This document shows, piece after piece, positions 51,783 to 61,451 of a stretch of 64,000 nt of DNA. The stretch is from Bacteroidota bacterium. Its GTDB lineage: Bacteria; Bacteroidota; Bacteroidia; Chitinophagales; Chitinophagaceae. The translations under genes were made by a program, and so were the position numbers. Under the pieces are notes generated by a model. It searched no databases. It worked only from the letters and a program-made list of their open reading frames with translations, and was not told where the DNA came from. How positions within the stretch are numbered: the first letter of the stretch is position 1; each line of letters begins with the position of its first letter. The stretch spans positions 257 through 64,256 of the forward strand of contig JAFDZS010000005.1 in assembly GCA_018266775.1 (NCBI GenBank), in the 5' to 3' direction.

Positions 51783-53600
51783 ATGAATACAGCAAATACC
51801 GCAAAAGGAATCAGCAAAGTGATTGTCGCATCATCACTGGGCACATTGATTGAGTGGTATGATTTTTACATTTTTGGAATGCTGGCCAAAACAATTTCCA
51901 TCCAGTTTTTTCCTGAAGGCAATGATACCGCTGCGTTGTTAAGTACACTGGCCATATTTGCGGCTGGTTTTTTAGTGCGGCCGTTTGGCGCATTGGTATT
52001 TGGCAGGCTTGGTGATTCAGTGGGCAGAAAACATACATTTCTTTTGACGCTTGTATTAATGGGCGGTGCCACATTTTGTATCGGGCTGGTGCCTTCATAC
52101 ACATCTATTGGTATGGCAGCGCCATTGCTGGTATTGTTATTACGTTTGATACAGGGCCTTGCATTAGGCGGCGAATACGGCGGCGCTGCCACTTATGTTG
52201 CAGAACATGCACCACAGGGTAAACGTGGTTTTTATACAGCCTGGATACAAACCACCGCAACGCTGGGTTTATTTACAGCATTGGGTGCGATCGTGCTGGT
52301 AAAAATGATCTGCAGTACTGATGCTGCATTCAATGCGCCCTGGGGTGGGTGGCGCTATCCATTCTGGTTGTCGCTGGTGTTGGTACTTGTATCTGTTTAT
52401 ATACGCCTGCGCATGAAAGAATCGCCGGTATATGCAAAACTGAAAGCGGAGAAGAAATTAACTACAAATCCTATTAAGGAAAGTTTTGGCCGTAAGCAAA
52501 ATTTCAAAATGGTATTGCTTGCATTATTTGGTGCGGTGATGGGGCAGGGCGTTATCTGGTACACCGGTCAATTCTATGCACAATCTTTTTTAGAAAATAC
52601 AGTAAAAATAGCTTTCTTACAGAACAGGGAAATCATGTTGTGGGCCATTGCGCTGGCCACACCGTTTTTTTTGGTTTTTGGTGCGTGGAGCGACCGTGTG
52701 GGCAGAAAATGGATCATGCTGGCGGGTATGATCTTAGGTATTTTTTGTTACCGGCCGCTGTTTAATTTTATGCTGAACAATGCCAATACCGATGAATGGA
52801 AAGAAAGGGTGGAAGGTATGCGGTATGTACCATTACCCGGGCAAAAAAATCCAGCATTAAAAACAGATACCATCATCAAACAAAAAGATACGGTACTGCT
52901 GAAGCAATATACAGAAGTATGGCAACTGAATGAAGGATTACGCTTTACAGAAACCTATACCGATACTGCGGGCATTGATGCCGATGGCGGCACCTGGCTG
53001 ATCAAAAGCAAACATCATGTGTATGCCGATAAAATTCTTACACCATCATTAAAATGGAAATACATAAGCTGCATCTGGCTCATGATTGTTTTTGTGACCA
53101 TGGTGTATGGGCCAATCGCTGCGTTTTTAGTAGAGTTATTTCCATCACGTATCCGTTATACATCTATGAGCCTGCCCTATCATATAGGTAATGGCGTATT
53201 TGGCGGGCTGGTGCCTTTTATTGCCACTTTACTGGCCACTACTTTTACAGATGATCCATTAGCGGGATTATGGTATCCTATTGGTGTGGCGGCATTATGC
53301 AGTATCATCAGTTTACTGTATATCAATAATCAAGCGGTTGCTTACACTGGCAAACTGCTGCGTAGGTTGAAACGGATCATGGGTATATTCTGGCTGCTGC
53401 TGGCACCGGCGATCATTTATTTTTTAATTGCCACGGCAGTTCAGCATACGCATACCGGCGGAAACAAGGAGATCAATCAAACCTTGCCGTGGGTCATTAT
53501 CATTACTATCTTTACGCCTGTTGCTGCGGGTTTATTGTTGTTTGGGGTGTACGCTTTAAAAGGCGAATACGATGTTTTATCTGAAGAGGAAGAAAAATGA
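51783..53600 (+). CDS. MFS transporter, metabolite:H+ symporter family
   Basis: 605 residues with about 12 to 14 hydrophobic helices. The MHS signature is clear: ASSLGTLIEWYDFYIFG at the start, RPFGALVFGRLGDSVGRKHTF (loop 2-3 motif) and GLALGGEYGGAATYVAEHAP. Family members take up organic acids, proline/betaine or shikimate. Residues about 335-420 are a hydrophilic insertion (ERVEGMRYVPLPGQ .. HHVYADKILT) between helices of the second half, which makes the protein about 150 residues longer than typical. Divergent from acs with 144 bases between starts, so acetate or a related acid is a reasonable guess. Confidence 0.88.
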   Translation: MNTANTAKGISKVIVASSLGTLIEWYDFYIFGMLAKTISIQFFPEGNDTAALLSTLAIFAAGFLVRPFGALVFGRLGDSVGRKHTFLLTLVLMGGATFCIGLVPSYTSIGMAAPLLVLLLRLIQGLALGGEYGGAATYVAEHAPQGKRGFYTAWIQTTATLGLFTALGAIVLVKMICSTDAAFNAPWGGWRYPFWLSLVLVLVSVYIRLRMKESPVYAKLKAEKKLTTNPIKESFGRKQNFKMVLLALFGAVMGQGVIWYTGQFYAQSFLENTVKIAFLQNREIMLWAIALATPFFLVFGAWSDRVGRKWIMLAGMILGIFCYRPLFNFMLNNANTDEWKERVEGMRYVPLPGQKNPALKTDTIIKQKDTVLLKQYTEVWQLNEGLRFTETYTDTAGIDADGGTWLIKSKHHVYADKILTPSLKWKYISCIWLMIVFVTMVYGPIAAFLVELFPSRIRYTSMSLPYHIGNGVFGGLVPFIATLLATTFTDDPLAGLWYPIGVAALCSIISLLYINNQAVAYTGKLLRRLKRIMGIFWLLLAPAIIYFLIATAVQHTHTGGNKEINQTLPWVIIITIFTPVAAGLLLFGVYALKGEYDVLSEEEEK

Positions 53601-53679
53601 TGATGTATGAAAACGGGTATTGATGTTAGCTGATTTTGATTAGAAGAAAGTTATTCCACAGCATTCAAGTTGTTTTTAT

Positions 53680-53790
53680 AAGGAAGGCAACCTGTAAGGT
53701 TGACTTCCTCTGAAATACTTTTTTATTCGAACAATGATTGCAATCCTGCCTTAAGAAGTCAACCTGCAGGGTTGCCTTCTTTTTAAAAGT
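53680..53790. repeat. Pair of inverted GGCAACCTG hairpins
   Basis: GGAAGGCAACCTGTAAGG with TTGACTTCCT, and AAGAAGTCAACCTGCAGG with GTTGCCTTCTTTTT. The two units are mutually inverted and each is a hairpin; the second, with its T-run, could terminate transcription. Related sequence is at 42540-42575. Confidence 0.6.
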
Positions 53791-53849
53791 TGTCTGAAGA
53801 ATAAAGATTTTATCAGGCCTGATATTAATTTGTAACAAATTTTGTTTTC

Positions 53850-54710
53850 ATGCGTTTCAGGAAAATGATCAAGCCCACCATAAAATATACACTGGCATTG
53901 CTGGCCATCTGGATATTCTTATCGCAATGTGTGATCATGAAAAACCGCTGGAGCGATGGAAAGGCCTATGGCGTTTTTAAAACCAAACATGTTCCATTGC
54001 AGATTTACGATACCATCATCAACGGTCATCACCTGCACTACGCAGTTTGCGGCAACGACAATCAACCCACATTGGTTTTTATACATGGCAGTCCCGGCAG
54101 CTGGATGAACTATATGAAATTCATGTGGGATTCTGCCATGAGAAATAAATTTCGTATAGTCGCTATAGACAGACCCGGTTTTGGCTACAGCGATTTTGGT
54201 AAAGCCATGCACCTGCAGGATCAGTGTGCCATCATCTGGCCGGTACTGGAAAAATTGAAAAATAATCAGCCCATGTATTTAGCCGGTCATAGTTATGGCG
54301 GGCCCACTGCGGTGAAGCTGGCAGCCGATCATCCCGGTGCGTTTCATACTATTATAATTATATCCGGTGCACTGGATATTAACCAGGAAGCCAAAGAAAC
54401 CTGGCGGCATGTGATGAATGCAAGGCCCATGTACTGGCTGTTGCCCGGCGCCTTTGGCCCCAGCAATACGGAATTGTTGTATTTGAAAGATGACCTTGTG
54501 CCCCTTCAAAATGATTTTAGAAATGTTACCTGCCATGTTTTATTTGTACATGGCGATGCGGATACCTGGGTGCCCATCAGCAATATTGGCTATGGAACAA
54601 AGATGATGGTAAATGCTGCTTCCATCCATGCTGATACTTTACATGGCGCCGATCATCAAATACCCTGGAAAAGAAAAGCCGAACTCACTTCTATCTTGCT
54701 GCAGCTGTAA
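53850..54710 (+). CDS. Alpha/beta hydrolase, probable lipoprotein
   Basis: 286 residues. The N-terminus TIKYTLALLAIWIFLSQCVI ends in a possible lipobox (L-S-Q-C). The hydrolase domain has oxyanion HGSPGSW (about residues 79-85), nucleophile Ser148 in GHSYGG, acid Asp in HGDADTWVP and His in HGADHQIPW. The substrate is unknown. It is preceded by the hairpin repeats and has no operon partner; the following gene starts 139 bases downstream. Confidence 0.85.
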   Translation: MRFRKMIKPTIKYTLALLAIWIFLSQCVIMKNRWSDGKAYGVFKTKHVPLQIYDTIINGHHLHYAVCGNDNQPTLVFIHGSPGSWMNYMKFMWDSAMRNKFRIVAIDRPGFGYSDFGKAMHLQDQCAIIWPVLEKLKNNQPMYLAGHSYGGPTAVKLAADHPGAFHTIIIISGALDINQEAKETWRHVMNARPMYWLLPGAFGPSNTELLYLKDDLVPLQNDFRNVTCHVLFVHGDADTWVPISNIGYGTKMMVNAASIHADTLHGADHQIPWKRKAELTSILLQL

Positions 54711-54849
54711 TAAAGATTTTACCTGCAAAATTCTTCTGCCTGCATAAATCCCGTGTTTATACCCTTGCAAACAGATATTTTATTGTTTATATTTAAAACG
54801 ATAAAATATAATACCAACCACTGCTTGTTCAACAGTAAACTATTGTGCT

Positions 54850-57765
54850 ATGGCAAATCAATCTAAAGAAGATAAAAGATATGCTTATATACAGGAAGCA
54901 AGAAAAGTATTACGGGGCTCCAGAAAACTGGATAGTGCCGAACTGGAAGACCTGTATAAAAACCTGGAAGGGCTCGACCAGTTTTCTTATGCAACAGAAA
55001 TTTTACTGGTTAAGATGGAGATGGATGAAGCAGATGGCAAACTGGCCAGGTTAAAAGAATTTCAAAAACTGGCAGGGTTTATTTATAAAGATTATTCTCT
55101 TCCTTCCTCATTCAAATTTAATAAGGCCTTAAATGAACTTACCAATCATGAAGATTTAAAAATTACCACCAATTGTGAAACCCTTGGACTTGCCGGCGCA
55201 ATTTATAAACGGAAATGGCTTTACGATAACCAGTTCAGGAATTTAATATTAAGCCGGTATTATTACGGATGCGGTTACAACGTATGGAAAAATAATCTTG
55301 ATAAGCAAAAAGTTCCTCAGAATGATAACGGTTATTGTGCCATCAATTTTGCATTTATTAATGAACTGATGTCTGTGGTAAAATTGAATGAACATGGCAG
55401 CGAAACCGGCATAAGCGACAGCATCATTCACAGGCTTGAAGAAGCGAAGCAGACAAGGGTGAGAATAATTACAGAGCTGGAGCAATTGAATTACAGGGAT
55501 GCAGCGGACGAGGGTATGAAATGGGTATTACAAACTTTAATTGAAGCCTATATTGGCACGGAAAATTATGAGCAGGCTGCTGAAAAGATACAATTATACG
55601 GGCAACGTGTAGTTAAAGCAGAAAATGATCATGCCAATGAATACCAACTGTGGGAAAAACGGACATTGATTAAACAACTGCTGACGATATATGGATTGAA
55701 GCGAAGCCTGCTTGAATTTGACGCCGCTGCTTCAGTAAACACCAGTAAAGAAAATAAAGAAAAATTTGCTGCTTATATTAAAGACGTCAGGCTGAAAAAA
55801 TTTGAAGGGCAACTACAGGTTCTCGTTGGCGGTAATTTGCTGGATGAAGATATTGAAACCGGTAAAATTGGGCTTGCACTTTCCGGTGGCGGATTCAGGG
55901 CTGCATTTTTTCAAATTGGTGTATTGGCTGCTTTAGCCGAGAATGATGTGCTGAGAAAAATAGAAGTATTATCCTGCGTATCCGGGGGGTCCATATTAGG
56001 AGCCTATTATTATTTGAAGCTTAAAAAAATGCTGGAAGAAAATTCAGACAAACAAATAAGTGAGAAGGGCAACGAATGCTATATAAAATTGGTACAGGAA
56101 ATAGAGGCCGATTTTTTTAATGCGGTAAAGCAGAATTTGCGCATGCAGATTTTATCCAGCATTGGAATAAATTTTAAAATGCTGGTACCACAGTGGAAGA
56201 TTTTTAAATGGATCAATAATAAAACGAAAGTGTTTCAATGGTTGTTCCCCAATAAATATTCAAGAACACACCGTTTGGGAGAACTCTATGAAAAATACCT
56301 GTACGCCCCGCTTTTGGGAGCAGGCCGGGTTAAAGAACACATTTATATCAATAACCTTTATATTAAGCCGGATAAAAATGAAAGATTTGTTCCCGCTGTT
56401 GAAAACTGGACACGGCAAAATAAAGTACCACAATTAATTTTAAACTGCACCAGTTTGAACACAGGCCATAACTGGCAGTTTACAGCAAGCTGGATGGGAG
56501 AACCACCCGGAAATATAGAACCCGAAATTGATGCTAAAAAGCGGTTGAGAAGAATGTACTATAAAGATGCTCCGGGTGCGTATAAAAATTTTCGGTTAGG
56601 CTATGCCGTTGCAGCATCATCGTGCGTACCGGTGATGTTTGAGCCATTAGCCATGAATGAACTTTACCCCGGCATCAACCTGCAGCTGGTGGATGGTGGC
56701 GTGCACGACAACCAGGGAATTGCAGCATTGATTGGAGAAGAATGCAAAAGCATGATCATTGCAGACGGCAGCGGGCAAATGCCCCTAAACCCTGAGGCCA
56801 GCAAAGGCGTATTAGGGAATTTTTACCGGGCTGATTCTATATTGCAGGAACGGATCAGGGAATTACAATTCCTGGATGTACAATCACGCAACTATACCAC
56901 ACTCGTAAAAAATTTATTGATCGTACATTTAAAAAGCGACCTGCATAAACCCCCGCAAAACTGGATTTACTGCGAAGATCCGCCACGCACTATTATCGAT
57001 ACCAATAATGCTGTTGATAATAAAGACCTGACTTCTTATGGCATACTCCTGGATTCCCAGCAATTGCTCTCAGAAATCAGGACCGACCTGGATGCGTTTT
57101 CTGAAATGGAAGCCTATGGCCTGATGCTTTCCGGTTACAAACAAACCATGAATAAACTCAGGAACACGAATTTTTATACTGCGCCAGCAACAACCGCAAA
57201 TACTGAAACAGGAGATGCGGCAAATAAAAGTGATACCGCCGCTGATGCAAACGCAGGAGATACACCAACATGGAAATTTTTAGCAGCAGAGGAATTTTAT
57301 ACTGATAAAGCAAAAGCAGATTTTGTAAAACAGCACTTAAAAGAAAGCCATAGTGTAGCATTTAAAGCATTGCAGGTAACTTCTGTAAAAGTTATTGTTG
57401 GCATTTTTGCAGTACTCATATCATTGGGAATAATTACCCTGTGCTGGTATTTCTGGAATGCATCAATTGAAATAAATTTTGCAGTAAAGGCGCTCGTCTA
57501 TAGTGCCATCACCATTTTAATTGGTATACTGCTTGGTTTTATTAATGCATTGCTGAAAAGAATCTGGGGATATAAAACAACCATCCGGAAATGGTTGATC
57601 CAGGCATCATTGCTGATGATATTCGCTGTGATATGCTGGCTTTACCTGAAATGGTTCAATAAAAAATATTTAAAATCAGGCGACCTGGCTGTCATTAAAA
57701 TGAAATATGCCGACATGGAAAAAAGAATACAACCGGCTGATACGGAAGTTTCATCGGCAAGTTAA
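54850..57765 (+). CDS. Patatin-like phospholipase with TRAFs-binding-like N-terminus and C-terminal membrane helices
   Basis: 971 residues. Residues about 40-290 resemble the DUF4071/TRAFs-binding helical domain (ETLGLAGAIYKRKWLY, SRYYYGCGYN, NGYCAINFAF). Residues about 335-720 are a patatin domain: oxyanion SGGGFRA (345-351), nucleophile Ser378 in CVSGGS (Cys replaces the usual first Gly of GxSxG) and Asp615 in VDGGVHDNQG. A Thr/Ala-rich linker follows, then three transmembrane helices at about 843-868, 876-900 and 913-937. Patatins hydrolyse acyl lipids. The combination of sensor-like N-terminus, lipase and membrane anchor is like stress or immunity effectors, but no cyclic-nucleotide synthase gene is adjacent. 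Start ATG 54850. Confidence 0.85.
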   Translation: MANQSKEDKRYAYIQEARKVLRGSRKLDSAELEDLYKNLEGLDQFSYATEILLVKMEMDEADGKLARLKEFQKLAGFIYKDYSLPSSFKFNKALNELTNHEDLKITTNCETLGLAGAIYKRKWLYDNQFRNLILSRYYYGCGYNVWKNNLDKQKVPQNDNGYCAINFAFINELMSVVKLNEHGSETGISDSIIHRLEEAKQTRVRIITELEQLNYRDAADEGMKWVLQTLIEAYIGTENYEQAAEKIQLYGQRVVKAENDHANEYQLWEKRTLIKQLLTIYGLKRSLLEFDAAASVNTSKENKEKFAAYIKDVRLKKFEGQLQVLVGGNLLDEDIETGKIGLALSGGGFRAAFFQIGVLAALAENDVLRKIEVLSCVSGGSILGAYYYLKLKKMLEENSDKQISEKGNECYIKLVQEIEADFFNAVKQNLRMQILSSIGINFKMLVPQWKIFKWINNKTKVFQWLFPNKYSRTHRLGELYEKYLYAPLLGAGRVKEHIYINNLYIKPDKNERFVPAVENWTRQNKVPQLILNCTSLNTGHNWQFTASWMGEPPGNIEPEIDAKKRLRRMYYKDAPGAYKNFRLGYAVAASSCVPVMFEPLAMNELYPGINLQLVDGGVHDNQGIAALIGEECKSMIIADGSGQMPLNPEASKGVLGNFYRADSILQERIRELQFLDVQSRNYTTLVKNLLIVHLKSDLHKPPQNWIYCEDPPRTIIDTNNAVDNKDLTSYGILLDSQQLLSEIRTDLDAFSEMEAYGLMLSGYKQTMNKLRNTNFYTAPATTANTETGDAANKSDTAADANAGDTPTWKFLAAEEFYTDKAKADFVKQHLKESHSVAFKALQVTSVKVIVGIFAVLISLGIITLCWYFWNASIEINFAVKALVYSAITILIGILLGFINALLKRIWGYKTTIRKWLIQASLLMIFAVICWLYLKWFNKKYLKSGDLAVIKMKYADMEKRIQPADTEVSSAS

Positions 57766-57768
57766 TTT

Positions 57769-60702
57769 TTACTCGATGGCTTTATACAATGCCTCATGTA
57801 TTTTAGGCCGTACATTCATGTTCAGTAATTTCTTATTGATGTCGCCACCGTCAGGATGTACCCGGTTACTCAGAAAAATAAATATGAGTTTGTTTGCAGG
57901 GTCTGCCCATACACAAGTGCCGGTATAACCGGTATGGCCAAATGTTTGTGGTGATGCAGATAAACAGGGATAAGGTTCCTGCCTGGTGGCATTATCTTTT
58001 TCGGGTTTATCAAAACCATAGCCGCGGCGGCTGGTGGCACTGTGGTAAGCAGTAAACAATTCAACTGTTTCTTTATTCAAATATTTTTTACCATTAAATG
58101 TGCCGCCATTCAGCAGCATCTGCATGATCACGGCAAGGTCATACGCATTACTGAATAAACCCGCGTGGCCTGCAACGCCACCAAACATGGCAGCACCGGG
58201 GTCATGTACATCTCCACGCAGCAATTGCATGCGGTTGTTTTTTTCATGCTCGGTGGGAATGATGCGGCTTAACGGAAAACGTTCCCTTGGTTTAAAACCT
58301 GCAGTGGTTAACCCCAGCGGACGGTAAAATGTTTTCATTACATATTCATTCAATGGCATACCGCTGATCGCTTCAACAATTTTACCCAGGAAAATAAAAT
58401 CATTATCGCTGTACACATATTTGCCTGTTTCTCCCAACGGGCTTTGCAGGATGCGTTTGTACATCGTGTCCCTCCAGTCGTTGCGCATATACATGTTTTC
58501 TGCTACACGAATAGAAAAGGAATCGGTTGCCTTGGTGGAATAGTATTTCGCCAAAGGCTTGCCTTCAGCATCCAGCGTTTCTTTATAAAACGGAATGAAA
58601 GAAACCAAGCCGGCCTGGTGCAGTAAAATATTTTCGATGAGTAAATGTTCTTTATTGCTGCCTTTAACCCAGGGCAAATAGTCACCCAAAGTTTTTTTCA
58701 AATCAATTTTGCCTTCATCATACAGCTTCATGATGCTGATGGTGGTGGCACAAATTTTTGTTACCGATGCCATATCAAAAATAGACTCCAGCTGCACCGG
58801 TTCTTTATTTTCGTACGTATAATAACCATAAGCCTTGTGGTAAGCGATCTTTCCGTCTTTCACCACCAATATTACACCGCCGGGTGTGGCGCCTTTTTCA
58901 ATGGCATCATTTACGATAGAGTCAACATTGTTCAGTTTAACCGGGTCAAGCCCTGCCTCTTCAGGATCGCTTTTTGGCAAAAAAGCTGTGGAAGAAACAA
59001 TACCGCTGCCATACGTAAATGCATCGCAAACGGTAACGGGTAAACGGCCTTTGGCAGCAAATTTTCCCTCTAACAAATCAGCCGCGGTTTGCTGGGTAAT
59101 ATCGTCATCTTCATAACAGGCAATGATTGTTGGGGCATCGCACCAATTCTTAACAGCATAAGGATTACCAAATACAAAAGTTACCGCATTCGTTTGCTGC
59201 TGCAGCAGGGTTACTAAATCAACCGCCGGTTTGGAGATGCCGAAATTATTTGCGGGTGTACGGTTATACGCATGCACACCAATGATCACTTTTTTATATT
59301 TTCTTTTAATGGTTTCCACTATGCTTAACAGGTTGCTGGCATCCTGCAGGTAATTAAAATAAAATACATCAGCCATATAATCATTACGCAGGCGTTTGGC
59401 AAAAGCGTTGTCTGCTGTATTGCCCACACTTACATAAGCCACCTGTTCCGGCATCGGAATGAATGGCGCCGGTAAAGCAAAAAAACTATTTTCAGCTTTA
59501 CGCAAAACAGTGAGTGCATTTTGTGCCACCAGCTTTCTCATGGCAGGCACTTTGCTGTTTAAATCATTCGTTAAGTTTTCTGTGTTGATCGGTTGCCAAT
59601 GATTCAGCCCATATTCATATTTAGACAATAATACTTTTTTACAGTGCATTTCAATATCGCTCCAGCTCAGCCTTTTATCTTTAATAGCCTGTTTGATTTT
59701 TTCGATGGCTAACGGAACATCTCCCGGCAAACACAACATATCATTACCGGCAATTAAAGACTCTACTGATGCAGCGCCATCAGGATAATACTTTTTCACG
59801 CCCTGCATTTCCAATGCATCGGTAAACGTTAAACCCTGGTAGCCGAGTTCATTGCGCATGAGGTTGGTTACATTGTTTTTAGAAATAGAGGTGGGCTTGT
59901 TTGGTGTGCTGTCGATTGCAGGAATGGATAAATGTGCAATCATCACACTGCCTATACCCGCTTTAAAAACGGTTTTGAATGGATACAGTTCCAGCGAATC
60001 CAATTGGTTCATACTCTTAGTAATTACCGGAAGATCGAGATGTGAATCTACCGATACATCGCCATGCCCCGGAAAATGTTTGGCGCAGGCCATCACACCA
60101 TTATCCTGCAGGCCTTTCATGTATTGCACACCATATTGCGCCACTTTGTATTTGTCTTCACCAAAACTTCTGTCGTTGATAACCGGGTTGTTGGGGTTGT
60201 TATTGACATCCACCACAGGCGCATAGTTTACCTGTATACCCATGCGCTTACATTGTGCTGCAACAATTTGTCCATATTGGTAAACAATGTTACCGTCGGG
60301 CATGGCACCCAGCATCATTTGGCGGGGCAGGGGCAGCACGCTGTCTGTCATGCGCATGCCCACGCCCCATTCTGCATCAATACACATCAGTATGGGTGTT
60401 TTGGTTTGCGCCTGTAAATTATTGATGATAGTGGCTTGCTTTACCGGGCTGCCCTGGAATAAGCAAATGCCGCCAATATTATATTGTTTGATGAGTGCGG
60501 TAACAAGACTATCGAAAAAAGTAACGGTTTTAGTCTTGGCATCGTAAGTAGATAAACGTACCACCATTAATTGTGCAATACGTTCTTCATTGGATAAAGT
60601 ATTGTACACACTATCTGCCCAATGTTGCGCAGCAGGAGTTTGTGCATACACAAAACGAAAACACAGCAGTATAATGAAAAAGGGAAAGGTTTTTTTAAGC
60701 AT
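57769..60702 (-). CDS. GH3 beta-N-acetylglucosaminidase-like and beta-lactamase-like fusion
   Basis: 977 residues from ATG 60702, with signal peptide (KKTFPFFIILLCFRFVYAQ). Residues about 25-370 are a GH3 domain: CIDAEWGVGMRM, KHFPGHGDVSVDSH near residue 205 (the His-containing NagZ-type acid/base loop) and FTDALEMQGV with the Asp nucleophile. A GH3 C-terminal-like domain follows. Residues about 600-970 are a class C beta-lactamase/penicillin-binding fold: SVTK (Ser and Lys, near residue 645), YSDNDF and HTGYTG. Such fusions are known in Bacteroidota and probably act in peptidoglycan turnover in the periplasm. The in-frame start at 60753 would add 17 residues before the signal peptide. Confidence 0.9.
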   Translation of the reverse strand: MLKKTFPFFIILLCFRFVYAQTPAAQHWADSVYNTLSNEERIAQLMVVRLSTYDAKTKTVTFFDSLVTALIKQYNIGGICLFQGSPVKQATIINNLQAQTKTPILMCIDAEWGVGMRMTDSVLPLPRQMMLGAMPDGNIVYQYGQIVAAQCKRMGIQVNYAPVVDVNNNPNNPVINDRSFGEDKYKVAQYGVQYMKGLQDNGVMACAKHFPGHGDVSVDSHLDLPVITKSMNQLDSLELYPFKTVFKAGIGSVMIAHLSIPAIDSTPNKPTSISKNNVTNLMRNELGYQGLTFTDALEMQGVKKYYPDGAASVESLIAGNDMLCLPGDVPLAIEKIKQAIKDKRLSWSDIEMHCKKVLLSKYEYGLNHWQPINTENLTNDLNSKVPAMRKLVAQNALTVLRKAENSFFALPAPFIPMPEQVAYVSVGNTADNAFAKRLRNDYMADVFYFNYLQDASNLLSIVETIKRKYKKVIIGVHAYNRTPANNFGISKPAVDLVTLLQQQTNAVTFVFGNPYAVKNWCDAPTIIACYEDDDITQQTAADLLEGKFAAKGRLPVTVCDAFTYGSGIVSSTAFLPKSDPEEAGLDPVKLNNVDSIVNDAIEKGATPGGVILVVKDGKIAYHKAYGYYTYENKEPVQLESIFDMASVTKICATTISIMKLYDEGKIDLKKTLGDYLPWVKGSNKEHLLIENILLHQAGLVSFIPFYKETLDAEGKPLAKYYSTKATDSFSIRVAENMYMRNDWRDTMYKRILQSPLGETGKYVYSDNDFIFLGKIVEAISGMPLNEYVMKTFYRPLGLTTAGFKPRERFPLSRIIPTEHEKNNRMQLLRGDVHDPGAAMFGGVAGHAGLFSNAYDLAVIMQMLLNGGTFNGKKYLNKETVELFTAYHSATSRRGYGFDKPEKDNATRQEPYPCLSASPQTFGHTGYTGTCVWADPANKLIFIFLSNRVHPDGGDINKKLLNMNVRPKIHEALYKAIE

Positions 60703-60749
60703 GCAATAAAAATACTTAATAATGAGGAATTGTGATGCGGTTGGAGTCG

Positions 60750-60800
60750 TCATGACGGTTTGAAGCCGTCAGGCGTCTTAACGCCAGGCTGTAAGTCTCA
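60750..60800. repeat. TGACGGTTTGAAGCCGTCA hairpin repeat
   Basis: TGACGG pairs with CCGTCA; GGCGTCTTAACGCC follows. Related to 16184-16225. It lies between the divergent GH3 and Uma2 genes. Confidence 0.5.
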
Positions 60801-60823
60801 GCTTTATTTTTTAACTTTACCGT

Positions 60824-61369
60824 ATGTCTATTGCAAGTAAATACAGGCCACATTATACTTACGATGAATATTGCCAGTGGGAGGGCAACTGGGAGTTGAT
60901 TGAAGGCATGCCTTATGCGATGAGCCCGGCGCCCGTACCATCGCACCAAAGGGCGAGCATCAGGCTCGGATTTGAACTTGAGCTGGCTTTACAAAAGGGT
61001 TGCAAAAAATGTAAGTTATATCATCCAATCGATTGGAAGATCAGCGACGACACTATCCTGCAACCTGACTTATTAATTGTTTGTAACAAAATCGAAAAAA
61101 AATACCTTGACTTTGCTCCGGCACTAATTGTAGAAATTTTATCTCCTGCAACTGCAACTGCATCTAAAGATCGCAATGAGAAGATGGAAATATATGAGGA
61201 ACAGGGGGTGAAATATTATATCATCGTTGATCCCCAATTTAAGAAAGTAGAGATTTATCAAATTATCAACAAAAAATATGAACCCGTTGCAATAACTCCA
61301 ACTGAATTCTTATTTGAGTTAGAAGATGATTGCAGCATTGATGTCAGTCTTACTGATATATGGGAGTAA
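60824..61369 (+). CDS. Uma2-family (DUF820) putative nuclease
   Basis: 181 residues of the Uma2 family, a PD-(D/E)xK nuclease-like fold. Residues 10-35 have YTYDEYCQWEGNWELIEGMPY; the active-site region shows ILQPDLLIVC (Asp about 87) and PALIVEILSPATATASKDRNEK (Glu about 104), then KYYIIVDPQFKKVEIYQ. Uma2 proteins are abundant in cyanobacteria and some Bacteroidota; function is unproven, possibly mobile-element or DNA-repair related. A TAACTTTA box lies just before the ATG. It is followed after 82 bases by mutL. Confidence 0.85.
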   Translation: MSIASKYRPHYTYDEYCQWEGNWELIEGMPYAMSPAPVPSHQRASIRLGFELELALQKGCKKCKLYHPIDWKISDDTILQPDLLIVCNKIEKKYLDFAPALIVEILSPATATASKDRNEKMEIYEEQGVKYYIIVDPQFKKVEIYQIINKKYEPVAITPTEFLFELEDDCSIDVSLTDIWE

Positions 61370-61424
61370 AACCCTGCTTCACTGTATTCTGTTTACGACT
61401 TCTTTTTAATGGGTAAAATCTGCT

Positions 61425-61432
61425 TAAATTTG
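61425..61432 (+). promoter_or_regulatory. -7 box TAAATTTG upstream of mutL
   Basis: A perfect TAnnTTTG, 19 bases before the TTG start of mutL. Confidence 0.45.
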
Positions 61433-61451
61433 TGGTTTAAATTTTTTTATT

